A program made the position numbers and the translations under genes. Positions 16,332 through 24,601 of a stretch of 64,000 bases of DNA are shown piece after piece. The DNA lies in assembly GCA_024809215.1 (NCBI GenBank), contig JANUBW010000001.1, forward strand, positions 2,460,841 through 2,524,840, read 5' to 3'. Numbering within the stretch: the first letter of the stretch is position 1; every line of letters begins with the position of its first letter. The stretch is from Niastella sp. OAS944 (GTDB lineage: Bacteria > Bacteroidota > Bacteroidia > Chitinophagales > Chitinophagaceae). Under the pieces are notes generated by a model that saw nothing but the letters and a program-made list of their open reading frames with translations, was not told the DNA's origin and made no database searches.

Positions 16332-16925
16332 TTACATTTTAAAAGACCTTATACATTTGTCAGTTGATAATCGCTTCGCTGGTATCCATCTACTGCTTTC
16401 ATTAATTACCCGAACCACTTCAGCCCCCAATTCCATTGAGCCCCTGACCGCTTTTGCTTCACGAACACAACCTTCTTCATCCACTACGAACTGCACCACT
16501 ACGTTTGTGTCTGTTTCGCTATCAATAATATCCTTAGGTACCTGTACATTACCGTGTAAATAGCGAAGCCATGCCTTAGTACCACCAGGATATTCAGCTT
16601 CTGACTCCAGGTTACACCCTAATAATACCATGTAGTCGTCTTCAATACTATCTTCTACCGGGGGTGGAATTACATCGCCATTGTCAATAATCCCTTCACA
16701 TATACTTGGATGAATATAAACGTCTACCAGTTCAGCTTTGGCTGTCTTTAGTGCAGATGTTTTTTTATTGCGGGGTAATGGTGCAGCCGTTGCTTTTTCT
16801 TCATTCCATGTTTTTTGCGCTACTACATTATCATCAGGGATGTAATTCTCAGTCTTACCCTTTGTGTTACATGAAGAACCAACCACCAACAAAATAGCAG
16901 TAAAGGGTACGGCAGTTAATTTCAT
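16332..16925 (-). CDS. TonB C-terminal-domain lipoprotein, truncated by a nonsense codon
   Basis: The 197-residue protein replaces the TonB membrane anchor with a lipoprotein signal (MKLTAVPFTAILLVVGSSC, lipidation at Cys19). It then has a short linker and a TonB_C domain (AEYPGGTKAWLRYLHGNV, VVVQFVVDEEGCVREAKAV). It stops at CIRSFKM, where paralogs continue KKQPF. The next in-frame codons read PFIVRFEEEE and then TAA at 16299. The stop is therefore best explained as CAA to TAA at 16332-16334, removing the final beta strand. The domain may be damaged. The role of lipid-anchored TonB_C proteins is not established. Confidence 0.8.
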   Translation of the reverse strand: MKLTAVPFTAILLVVGSSCNTKGKTENYIPDDNVVAQKTWNEEKATAAPLPRNKKTSALKTAKAELVDVYIHPSICEGIIDNGDVIPPPVEDSIEDDYMVLLGCNLESEAEYPGGTKAWLRYLHGNVQVPKDIIDSETDTNVVVQFVVDEEGCVREAKAVRGSMELGAEVVRVINESSRWIPAKRLSTDKCIRSFKM

Positions 16926-16987
16926 GGCTATACTTTATACTAAGATGCAAACGCTAGTTTATTCCATACGTTCCTTAAATAACAAAA

Positions 16988-17007
16988 CGCCCTGATAAAC
17001 ATGGGCG
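16988..17007 (-). terminator. Terminator after second tonB-like lipoprotein
   Basis: CGCCC (16988-16992) pairs with GGGCG (17003-17007), with TTTTGTT following on the minus strand. Confidence 0.55.
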
Positions 17008-17030
17008 CTCAAAATTCGCGAAGCTGTATT

Positions 17031-17070
17031 TCATTATCTCATTATCTCATTAGCACATTATCACATTATT
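17031..17070. repeat. 8-nt degenerate tandem tract containing a stop codon
   Basis: TCATTATC, TCATTATC, TCATTAGC, ACATTATC, ACATTATT. The stop codon of the lipoprotein gene (17066-17068) lies inside the last unit. Confidence 0.85.
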
Positions 17071-17680
17071 CTTTCGCTTCCAAATGAATCATAAACGGTT
17101 GCTTTTTTAATGATCTTACCTGGCGGCCTCCCTGTACTGCCGGCATCCATTTACCACTTTTCTTAATCACACGTACGGCCTCTGCACTAAATAATTCGGG
17201 ACCACTTACAGCTTCTATATTACTTACATTACCATCTCTATTTACAACAAACTTCACCACAGCACTACAAGTCAATATATCATTATCGAGTAACTCCTGA
17301 GGGTAACGCAGGTTCTTATTCAAAAAGCGTTGCCATGCTGCTGGCCCACCGGGGTATTCGGCCTCAATTTCTACCTTATGAAAAACCATAGTATCACTAT
17401 GATCTTTTTCCGGCGCTGGCATGAATACACCACCGCATTCGGGTGCTTCTGCTTTCTTTACGAGTTTACGAACATAAGGTGATGTATACTTTACTTTCAC
17501 AGTCTTTATTGAGTCGGTTTCTTTGTGTGCCGGCGTTGGTGCTAACGCAGTATCCTCTTTCTTCAATGGGATCTCTGGCAATACATCATCAGGGATGTAA
17601 GTTTCGCGCTTATCCTTTGTATTACATGCTGTAACCAACAATATAACGGTAAAGAGTACGGTGGTTGGTTTCATAGCCAA
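17066..17680 (-). CDS. TonB C-terminal-domain lipoprotein
   Basis: 204 residues. The lipoprotein signal MAMKPTTVLFTVILLVTAC gives lipidation at Cys19. After a linker comes an intact TonB_C domain (AEYPGGPAAWQRFLNKNLRYP, AVVKFVVNRDGNVSNIEAVS, SLKKQPFMIHLE). It shares its leader and order with the truncated lipoprotein downstream, so the pair arose by duplication. It has no proline-rich spacer long enough to cross the periplasm. A regulatory or decoy role is possible but untested. A second ATG lies two codons in. Confidence 0.85.
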   Translation of the reverse strand: MAMKPTTVLFTVILLVTACNTKDKRETYIPDDVLPEIPLKKEDTALAPTPAHKETDSIKTVKVKYTSPYVRKLVKKAEAPECGGVFMPAPEKDHSDTMVFHKVEIEAEYPGGPAAWQRFLNKNLRYPQELLDNDILTCSAVVKFVVNRDGNVSNIEAVSGPELFSAEAVRVIKKSGKWMPAVQGGRQVRSLKKQPFMIHLEAKE

Positions 17681-17725
17681 TCTTTATACTAAGATGTACA
17701 CTTTACTAATTTCCATAAAACAAAA

Positions 17726-17753
17726 AAGTCCTCCCGGCTCGCCGGGAGGACTT
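17726..17753 (-). terminator. Strong terminator after tonB paralog 3
   Basis: 12-bp perfect stem AAGTCCTCCCGG / CCGGGAGGACTT with a CTCG loop and a T-run on the minus strand. It separates the exbB-exbD-exbD-tonB operon from the extra paralogs. Confidence 0.85.
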
Positions 17754-17775
17754 AAATATTTTGAACTACGAGGGA

Positions 17776-18612
17776 TTATCCTTCAGATTCAAGACGGAAC
17801 ACAATAGGTTGCTTCTTGTACGATTTAACCTGGCGACCGTTTTGTACAGCTGGTGTCCATTTACCACTCTTCTTGATTACGCGAACAGCTTCTGCACGCA
17901 ATTCCTGCGGCCCGCTGATAGCTTCAACATCACTCACATTACCTTCTTTGTCCACAATAAACTGTACAACTACAGCACCTTGTACTTCGTTATCGATAGC
18001 TTCCTGGGGATAGCGGAGGTTCCTGTTCAGGTAACGCTGCCATGCAGCTGCTCCACCTGGGTACTCCGACTCAATTTCTACCTTGGTAAAGGTTTTATCC
18101 CAGTCTTCATCGTCTTTTTTAGGTGCTTCCACAACCCCTTTACCTGCATCTTCAACAGGTGGGGCTACGATACCTTCATCTTTTTGACCTTCCTGGTTCA
18201 TTGTACCAATCTTGGTCTCTTCCAGTTTCTCAACCTCTGGTGGCTTTTCGTCTTCTTTCACCTCTTCATCTTTTACGATCTTGGGAGGTGTGAATTTCGC
18301 CATTTCCACTTTTGGCGGTTCTGGTGGTTTTGGTGGAGGCGGTGGTGGCGGCTCCTCTTTTTTCTCTTCCTGTTTTATTTCTTCGAGCTGCACGTCCTGC
18401 ACCTGCACCGTTTTGGTGTCCTCTTTTTCTTCCATCAGCTTGGATACGAAATATCCAAGGAACAACAGAAGCAAAATGGCAGCCACTATAGCAAGCGATG
18501 TGATCATACGCTTGTTATACGTCTTGCGCAGTTGATAAGCACCGTAGTCCTTATTCCGACCCTCGAAGATGATGTCAAGAACATCAGCGCTTAATATTTT
18601 ATTGACTTCCAT
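17776..18612 (-). CDS. tonB: Energy transducer TonB (operon copy with exbB/exbD)
   Basis: 278 residues: MEVNKILSADVLDIIFEGRN, a membrane helix at about 38-55, a charged proline-rich linker (KEEPPPPPPPKPPEPPK) and an intact TonB_C ending KKQPIVFRLESEG. It lies 56 bp downstream of exbD on the same strand and before a strong terminator. This makes it the likely primary TonB, with the other copies as later duplicates. Confidence 0.94.
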   Translation of the reverse strand: MEVNKILSADVLDIIFEGRNKDYGAYQLRKTYNKRMITSLAIVAAILLLLFLGYFVSKLMEEKEDTKTVQVQDVQLEEIKQEEKKEEPPPPPPPKPPEPPKVEMAKFTPPKIVKDEEVKEDEKPPEVEKLEETKIGTMNQEGQKDEGIVAPPVEDAGKGVVEAPKKDDEDWDKTFTKVEIESEYPGGAAAWQRYLNRNLRYPQEAIDNEVQGAVVVQFIVDKEGNVSDVEAISGPQELRAEAVRVIKKSGKWTPAVQNGRQVKSYKKQPIVFRLESEG

Positions 18613-18668
18613 ATTAAAAAATCATTTGTAATTAGATGCACAGAATATAAAATTCCATAGAGCAACTT

Positions 18669-19211
18669 TTATTTTATACCGCCGCTGGCTTCAGTAGCAT
18701 GCATCAAATCGATCTCTGTTTGAAAGATGTCGACCATTGCATAACGCTTAACATCATTGATAGTCATTTCATCAAGAATGTCAACGGTATTTTTGTAGGT
18801 AGCCTCGGGGCCAGGTTTAATAACCACTACAAAATCTTCGGGGTTGGTGCTCTTCTTTTTATTGATGATCACATCCCGGATATCTTTAAAGTTGCTCGAT
18901 TTGAAGTTGGAACCATCTGGTGCTAACTGTCCTTCATAATAATAAACACCATCACCTCTGCCCAGCATGATACTAAGGGCGCCAGACTCTTTCACCTTAT
19001 TCAGTTCGTCCTGTTTTTCCGTGTCTTTCGGCAGGAAGAGCTTCATAGCGGTAGGCTGGCTCATTGTGGTGGTGAAGATGAAGAAAGTGATCAACAGGAA
19101 TCCCAAATCCACCATTGGCGTAAGGTCAACGCGTGTAGAAAGTTTCTTCCCTTTCTTAACGCCAGGCCCTTTTTTATGTCCCCCTCCACCGGAGGTATCC
19201 ATTTCTGCCAT
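18669..19211 (-). CDS. exbD: Biopolymer transport protein ExbD (second copy)
   Basis: Proton-channel subunit of the TonB motor. 180 residues; a Gly/Lys-rich cytoplasmic start precedes STRVDLTPMVDLGFLLITFFIF, which contains the conserved membrane Asp of ExbD/TolR. A periplasmic domain follows. It sits 39 bp downstream of the other exbD. The two differ greatly in their periplasmic parts and probably form a heteromeric motor, as in other Bacteroidota. Confidence 0.93.
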   Translation of the reverse strand: MAEMDTSGGGGHKKGPGVKKGKKLSTRVDLTPMVDLGFLLITFFIFTTTMSQPTAMKLFLPKDTEKQDELNKVKESGALSIMLGRGDGVYYYEGQLAPDGSNFKSSNFKDIRDVIINKKKSTNPEDFVVVIKPGPEATYKNTVDILDEMTINDVKRYAMVDIFQTEIDLMHATEASGGIK

Positions 19212-19250
19212 ATCGCACTTTTTTTAAAGTAGTTAAAAATTTTATTCGCT

Positions 19251-19910
19251 CTATTCCTCTTTTCCGCCGGCTTCTTTTTTATTAGCTAACGGAGTTCCTG
19301 CAGGTATACCCTCTGGGTCAGTGATCATCGCAAACTTGAATATTTCATTTTTCTTGAATGCATCGATCACCCCTTTAAAAGTTGGATATTTAGCGCTGTT
19401 ATCACCTTTTACCAACAAGCTCATTGTTGAGCCAGTATAGGCGCTGTTAGCAGCAGCCATCCAAACAGTTAACTCGTTATTAGCCGAGTCGAGCGGAATA
19501 CCAGGCGCTTTGTATTTTTTTGCCTGCTCCTCATTCAACTGCAGATAAGACTTTAACATTGAAAATGGAACCCCAACAGTTGAACCACTTTTTATGAAAT
19601 TTTTCTTTTCTGCGTCGGTCAGTTGCAATTGCTTCTGATCGCTAATTGTGTTAATGATCTTCTCCTTTTCTTCTTCATTGTTGTCGCCTATAGAAAAGTA
19701 GGCTTTGCCTTCTTTGTCCATAGTGACCAACACCACATTCTTGTCAGATGCGGGCTTGGTTGACACCGAAGTTGGCGTTACAACCTCCACAGCGTCAGAT
19801 GATTTGAACTTGGTGGTAAGGATGAAGAATGAAAGTAACAGGAATGCCACATCACACATCGCGGTCATGTCTACAGAGGTACTCTTGCGCGGTACTTTTA
19901 CTTTTGGCAT
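19251..19910 (-). CDS. exbD: Biopolymer transport protein ExbD (first copy)
   Basis: 219 residues. The single membrane helix follows RKSTSVDMTAMCDVAFLLLSFFIL, with the channel Asp in CDVAF. The periplasmic domain is longer than usual, with a helical insertion (GDNNEEEKEKIINTI). It lies between exbB and the second exbD on the same strand. Confidence 0.93.
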   Translation of the reverse strand: MPKVKVPRKSTSVDMTAMCDVAFLLLSFFILTTKFKSSDAVEVVTPTSVSTKPASDKNVVLVTMDKEGKAYFSIGDNNEEEKEKIINTISDQKQLQLTDAEKKNFIKSGSTVGVPFSMLKSYLQLNEEQAKKYKAPGIPLDSANNELTVWMAAANSAYTGSTMSLLVKGDNSAKYPTFKGVIDAFKKNEIFKFAMITDPEGIPAGTPLANKKEAGGKEE

Positions 19911-20015
19911 GTTTAATTAATTTCTGATTCTGGTATAAGATTCACATTCTTCCAATTTCCATATGCATTTTCTGCATTTTTCAAATAAAGCAAAATTCCC
20001 CATTTTGGGGCATGC

Positions 20016-20882
20016 TTATTTGTACAGAGATGCGAAACTTTGGGTCAAAGTGAAACCAGACTCATCGATACCATAAGTAATACCGTCGATCTTAGTAGTG
20101 AAGATGTTATACATGATGATAGCGATAGCTGATGTACCGATACCCAATGCGGTATTGTACAGGGCCTCAGAGATACCTCTTGATAACTCTGCAGCAGCAC
20201 CACCACCACCTTCAGCAGCCAGGGCCGAGAATGAAGTGATCATACCTAATACGGTTCCTAACAGACCCAACAGGGTTGCTACTGAAGCGATAGTTGACAG
20301 GAACACCAGGTTCTTTTCGAGCATAGGCAGTTCAAGTGCCGTAGCTTCTTCAACTTCTTTTTGGATAGCCAATACTTTTTGCTCGGTATCCAGCTCAGTG
20401 TTAGAGATCATTTCTTTGTACTTGCGCAAACCAGCTTTCATTACGTTACCAACGCTTCCTTTTTGACGATCGCACTCAGAAATAGCCTGATCAACATTTT
20501 TGTTAGCCAGGTGATATTGTACTTTACGAATGAATTCAGCGATGTTACCGGTTCCGGTAGCTTTCATGATAGTCAATAAACGCTCAATAACGAAGGTTAC
20601 CACCATTAAGAATACAGCGATAAGAATAGGCACGATGATACCACCGTCATACATTTTCACCAAGCCACCAACAGGTCCTTTATGTTTTGGCCAGAAGCCA
20701 CCTGAAAGATCGGGATGTGTAAAATTGCTAGGATTTCCCAGACCCCAACGCCACAGAGCATACCCACCGAATATACAAACGAGAGGGGCTATCCATGAAA
20801 TGGAATTGGATCTTTTCTTTGGTTGAACGGATGTACTACTCTTCGCTGCGGTTGCAGTCGCAACGGGTCTTGTTTCAGCCAT
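20016..20882 (-). CDS. exbB: MotA/TolQ/ExbB proton channel family protein
   Basis: 288 residues forming the pentameric channel of the TonB motor. A Ser/Thr-rich N-terminal tail precedes three membrane regions: about 30-48, about 78-102 (GGIIVPILIAVFLMVVTFVI) and a pair after 190. The signature LLGLLGTVLGMITSFSALAA is intact. It is the first gene of exbB-exbD-exbD-tonB, with a 650-bp regulatory spacer upstream. Confidence 0.94.
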   Translation of the reverse strand: MAETRPVATATAAKSSTSVQPKKRSNSISWIAPLVCIFGGYALWRWGLGNPSNFTHPDLSGGFWPKHKGPVGGLVKMYDGGIIVPILIAVFLMVVTFVIERLLTIMKATGTGNIAEFIRKVQYHLANKNVDQAISECDRQKGSVGNVMKAGLRKYKEMISNTELDTEQKVLAIQKEVEEATALELPMLEKNLVFLSTIASVATLLGLLGTVLGMITSFSALAAEGGGGAAAELSRGISEALYNTALGIGTSAIAIIMYNIFTTKIDGITYGIDESGFTLTQSFASLYK

Positions 20883-21008
20883 GATTGTGTTTTTTTAGTG
20901 TTTTATAAATTTTAAGCTATCAGTAGATTCTAAATGGGCTCACAATTTTATGGAAAAAGTTACTTCTCTCGATCAAATTGATCAAGAAAAATTTTGATAA
21001 GGTTCACA

Positions 21009-21051
21009 AGTTAAGAAATTTCTTAACTGATCGCCTAAAAAACAGGCGATC
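21009..21051. promoter_or_regulatory. 20-bp palindrome and adjoining hairpin upstream of exbB
   Basis: AGTTAAGAAATTTCTTAACT (21009-21028) is a perfect 20-bp palindrome. It is followed at once by GATCGCCT (21029-21036) and AGGCGATC (21044-21051), a perfect 8-bp stem-loop. No T-run follows, so an operator is more likely than a terminator. The spacer 20883-21534 otherwise holds 7-nt tracts and a protease promoter, and no gene. Confidence 0.5.
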
Positions 21052-21188
21052 CAATTGATAAGAACGGCAACAATATATGTCATAATTAGAAACAAAACAA
21101 GCAGTTAACTCAATTGATAATATCGAACAGGCAATATACAAGGCTTCTTATTATAATAAATTACCTATAATCCGTTGCACTCCGCATT

Positions 21189-21335
21189 TCCAATTGTCAA
21201 TTTGCATTATGCAATAGCCAATGGAGCTTATTAATAATACCAGACCTATTATCTTTTTTATACTGCTGCAATTCTAAAGCCACTGCTAATGTTTTTTTTG
21301 CAAACTGCCCATTGCCTGTAGCCCATTGCTTAAAT
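21189..21335. repeat. Two 7-nt degenerate tandem tracts
   Basis: 21189-21223: TCCAATT, GTCAATT, TGCATTA, TGCAATA, GCCAATG. 21301-21335: CAAACTG, CCCATTG, CCTGTAG, CCCATTG, CTTAAAT. Both are in exact 7-nt register. Here they sit in a spacer between divergent genes, away from any stop codon. Confidence 0.65.
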
Positions 21336-21387
21336 GCCATATTATATTTATTTGATCAGCGGTAAACCGCCGTCTTCCCCACACATA

Positions 21388-21418
21388 TTGTTTTCCCTAC
21401 CTTCATCCATTATATTTT
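21388..21418 (+). promoter_or_regulatory. Probable promoter of the metalloprotease gene
   Basis: TTG at 21388-21390, a 20-nt spacer and TATATTTT (7 of 8 to TAnnTTTG). This gives a leader of about 110 nt before the ATG at 21535. Confidence 0.4.
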
Positions 21419-21534
21419 TTTCCTAAGGTTTAATCATTCAGATGTACGGTACAATGCAATTAAATTTTCATTAAACGCACAGTTATGAGATTTATGTATA
21501 GCCTTATGATCTGGCCCAAAAACAATTACTATTA

Positions 21535-24069
21535 ATGATGAAAAAATGTATTCCCTTACTGGTGTTACTGGGCTGTTGCAGTGTAATGTCTTACGCGCAA
21601 CAAAAAAAATCCGGTGCACCGGCAGCAGCTGATACAGCCAAAAAGCCCGCCGCCCCCGTGGCTCCCCGGCCACCACAAACCGGCCCCAAACCTTATAAAG
21701 AGGTTATTACCGACAAAGCAACAAGCCGCAAAGGATTGTTTACCGTGCATAAACTCGACGATAAATGGTTCTTTGAAATGGGCGATACTTTACTAGGCAG
21801 AGATGTATTGGTGGTGAACCGCATCTCAAAGGCGCCTACCAATACCCGCTCGGGTTTCTTTGGATATGCCGGTGATGAGATCAATGAAAATGTTATTCGC
21901 TTTGAAAAAGGCCCCAATAATAAGATCTGGTTGCGCAATATCTCTTACTCGGTATATGCCAAGGATTCTTCAAAACCCATGTACAAATCGGTTCAGGCCA
22001 GCAATATTCAACCCATTGCCGCGGCCTTTGATATTAAAGCATTCTCAAAAGACAGCAGCGGAATTGTTATTGACGTTACCGATTTTGTGAACAGCGATAA
22101 CGAGATCCTGTTCTTTGCCTCATTCTTTAAATCATCGCTTCGCCTTGGTGGCGTTCAACCCGACAAATCGTACATCAGCGAAATAAAGAGCTACCCCATC
22201 AATACAGAGATCAAAACAGTTAAAACCTATAGCAAAATGCCGGCGCCCAGCCTTTTTCCCGGGGCGCCAACAGGGCCTGCAGGTAATGCCACTTTTGAGT
22301 TGAACAGCTCACTGGTGCTGTTGCCTAAAAACCCCATGCGGCCCCGTTTTTATGACGATCGCGTAGCTTATTTCACAACCGAGTACACCGATTTTGATGT
22401 AGATCCGCAAGGCGTAAAAGACATTAGCCTTATTACCCGCTGGCGTTTGGAGCCCCGGGACGAAGACATGGAGAAATACAAACGGGGTGAACTGGTTGAA
22501 CCTAAAAAACCAATCATTTACTACATTGACCCCAACACCCCCGAGAAATGGGTACCCTACCTTATTGCCGGGGTAAACGACTGGCAAAAAGCTTTTGAAA
22601 AAGCCGGTTTCAAAAATGCCATCATTGCCAAACGCGCCCCTTCAAAAGAAGAAGACAGTACCTGGAGCATTGAAGATGCCCGTTACTCGGCCATTGTTTA
22701 CAAACCATCAGAAATACCAAACGCAATGGGCCCGCATGTGCACGATCCCCGTACCGGCGAGATCCTTGAATCACATATCAACTGGTATCATAATGTAATG
22801 TCGTTACTGCGCAACTGGTACCTTATTCAGGCTTCGCCCAACGATGCCCGCGCCCGCAAAGCCCATTTTGACGATGAGCTAATGGGTGATCTTATTCGCT
22901 TTGTATCATCGCACGAAGTCGGTCATACGTTGGGCCTGCCTCATAACATGGGCGCCTCTTCTGCTACCCCGGTTGAAAAATTGCGCGATAAAGCCTGGGT
23001 TGAAGAACATGGCCACACATCTTCTATTATGGACTACGCCCGCTTTAACTATGTGGCGCAACCCGGAGATAATATAGGCGCTGCCGGTATGTACCCCCGC
23101 ATTGGCGATTACGACCTGTGGTCAATTGAATGGGGTTATAAACTTGTGCCTGGTAAAACCGATGAGGAAGAAAAAGATATATTGAACGACTGGGTAAAAA
23201 GCCGTTACAGCAACAACCGCCTGCGCTTTTTACATGCCGATGGTGTTGACCCCCGCGCCCAAACCGAGAGCCTGGGCGATAACGCCATGAAGGCAAATGA
23301 ATATGGTATCAAGAACCTGAAATGGATCGTTCCGCAATTGCCTAAATGGCTGAACGAGAAAGGAGAGGATTTCAAAAACCTCGATCAGGTGTACGATGAA
23401 GTATTCAACACCTTTAGCCGGTATATTGGTCATACTACCACTTACTTAGGCGGTGTGTATACCGACCTGAAAACAACCGACCAGGAAGGCGCCGTATATA
23501 CCGTTGTGCCTAAAGCCCTGCAAAAAGAAGCCATGTCATTTATTCAAAGAAACCTGTTCACCACCCCTACCTGGTTGTTGAACAAGGCTATTATGGATAA
23601 AGTGACCTCGCCGGTTGAAGATAAGATAAGCGGCCTGCAGGATAGCTGGATGAACGCAATGTTAAGCCCCATGCGTTTAAACCGCCTCATTACCTCGGCC
23701 AACCGCGATGCAAGCGCTTATACACTCGATGAATATATGACCGACCTGAAAAAAGGCATTTGGAGCGAACTGCCTGCCCGTGCACCTATAGACAATTACC
23801 GTAGGAACCTGCAAAAATCGTTTGTAGAAAGACTGAGCGGACTGGCTACTATTACCCCAGCCCCTGTTATGGGCGGCGGCGGTATTATTATTTCATTTGG
23901 CCCATCGGTTGATGTAAAGAAAACCGATATCATGTCTGTTGCCCGCGGCACCCTGCGTGCGCTGAAAGCTGAAATAGCAGCCGCTATTCCTGCCTATGGC
24001 GACAAAATGAGCCGCTATCATTTACAGGACCTGAATGAGCGAATTGATAGAGTGTTGAATCCCAGATAG
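21535..24069 (+). CDS. Secreted zinc-dependent metalloprotease (DUF5117/DUF5118-type)
   Basis: The 844-residue exported protein has a signal peptide (MMKKCIPLLVLLGCCSVMSYAQ) and a short Ala/Pro-rich segment. Beta-rich N-terminal domains come next, then a metzincin-like catalytic domain. The zinc motif HEVGHTLGLPHN begins at His460 and supplies HExxHxxGxxH. The SIMDYARFNYVAQPGD segment is consistent with the Met-turn region. It is a common Bacteroidota family of unknown substrate. It is monocistronic: its own promoter candidate lies upstream and a strong terminator downstream. Confidence 0.9.
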   Translation: MMKKCIPLLVLLGCCSVMSYAQQKKSGAPAAADTAKKPAAPVAPRPPQTGPKPYKEVITDKATSRKGLFTVHKLDDKWFFEMGDTLLGRDVLVVNRISKAPTNTRSGFFGYAGDEINENVIRFEKGPNNKIWLRNISYSVYAKDSSKPMYKSVQASNIQPIAAAFDIKAFSKDSSGIVIDVTDFVNSDNEILFFASFFKSSLRLGGVQPDKSYISEIKSYPINTEIKTVKTYSKMPAPSLFPGAPTGPAGNATFELNSSLVLLPKNPMRPRFYDDRVAYFTTEYTDFDVDPQGVKDISLITRWRLEPRDEDMEKYKRGELVEPKKPIIYYIDPNTPEKWVPYLIAGVNDWQKAFEKAGFKNAIIAKRAPSKEEDSTWSIEDARYSAIVYKPSEIPNAMGPHVHDPRTGEILESHINWYHNVMSLLRNWYLIQASPNDARARKAHFDDELMGDLIRFVSSHEVGHTLGLPHNMGASSATPVEKLRDKAWVEEHGHTSSIMDYARFNYVAQPGDNIGAAGMYPRIGDYDLWSIEWGYKLVPGKTDEEEKDILNDWVKSRYSNNRLRFLHADGVDPRAQTESLGDNAMKANEYGIKNLKWIVPQLPKWLNEKGEDFKNLDQVYDEVFNTFSRYIGHTTTYLGGVYTDLKTTDQEGAVYTVVPKALQKEAMSFIQRNLFTTPTWLLNKAIMDKVTSPVEDKISGLQDSWMNAMLSPMRLNRLITSANRDASAYTLDEYMTDLKKGIWSELPARAPIDNYRRNLQKSFVERLSGLATITPAPVMGGGGIIISFGPSVDVKKTDIMSVARGTLRALKAEIAAAIPAYGDKMSRYHLQDLNERIDRVLNPR

Positions 24070-24104
24070 TTTCCGGTTACCAGTTTCCGGTTTCCAGGGT
24101 CCCG
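24070..24104. repeat. 7-nt degenerate tandem tract starting right after a stop codon
   Basis: TTTCCGG, TTACCAG, TTTCCGG, TTTCCAG, GGTCCCG. The first base follows the protease stop codon TAG (24067-24069) directly. Confidence 0.8.
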
Positions 24105-24132
24105 GATAAGAAGCTTAGTATTTAAATTATAT

Positions 24133-24177
24133 AGTCCGAAAGTAGTTAGCCGCCAAAAGCGGAGCTGCTTTCGGACT
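24133..24177 (+). terminator. Terminator of the metalloprotease gene
   Basis: AGTCCGAAAG (24133-24142) pairs with CTTTCGGACT (24168-24177), followed by a run of six T including the last stem base. An inner CCGC/GCGG stem extends the fold. Confidence 0.85.
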
Positions 24178-24280
24178 TTTTTCTTGCCCTCCCAAGCTTA
24201 TAAGCGCTTCATAAATAATTTAAAATGAACGGCTTATTCAATCACAAGCGCCTATTTACAACAGACAGGTACTATTAAAA

Positions 24281-24600
24281 GGAAAAAAGAAAACCTTCAG
24301 GGAATTCGTAAAACCCTACAGGAATTCGCAAAGCCTTACGGGAAAAGGGAAAACCTTTCAGGAAAAGCCAAAAGATTCAGGGAATTCGCAAAACCCTAAA
24401 GGAAATCAGAATTCCTTTAAGGAATTTCCAAAAGCCTGAAAGAATTATGGAAAGCCTGAAAGAATCCTCAAAAGCTTTAAGGAATTGCCGATAGTTTACA
24501 AGAAACCTTAAAAGTTGGAAAAAACGGCTATTTATTTACACGAAAACAAAATAGTTGGCAATAACCCCTGAAAGTTTGAAAAAAATAGGAAAAGTTGACA
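24281..24600. repeat. Tandem array, exact 20-nt period, 16 diverged units
   Basis: Sixteen consecutive 20-nt units without spacers. Typical units are GGAATTCGTAAAACCCTACA, GGAATTCGCAAAACCCTAAA and GGAATTTCCAAAAGCCTGAA. The first four bases (usually GGAA or AGAA) and positions 11-17 (AAAnCCT or AAAGTTT) are best kept. Units 11-16 drift but stay in register. There is no indel over 320 bp despite heavy substitution. It is not coding, since stops occur in the frames, and it is not CRISPR, as there are no spacers. Confidence 0.85.
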
Positions 24601-24601
24601 A

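Noticed and set aside
17761-18594. 277-residue plus-strand ORF
   Set aside because: It is the antisense of tonB; its long Phe/Trp-rich runs are the complement of Pro/Glu/Lys codons.
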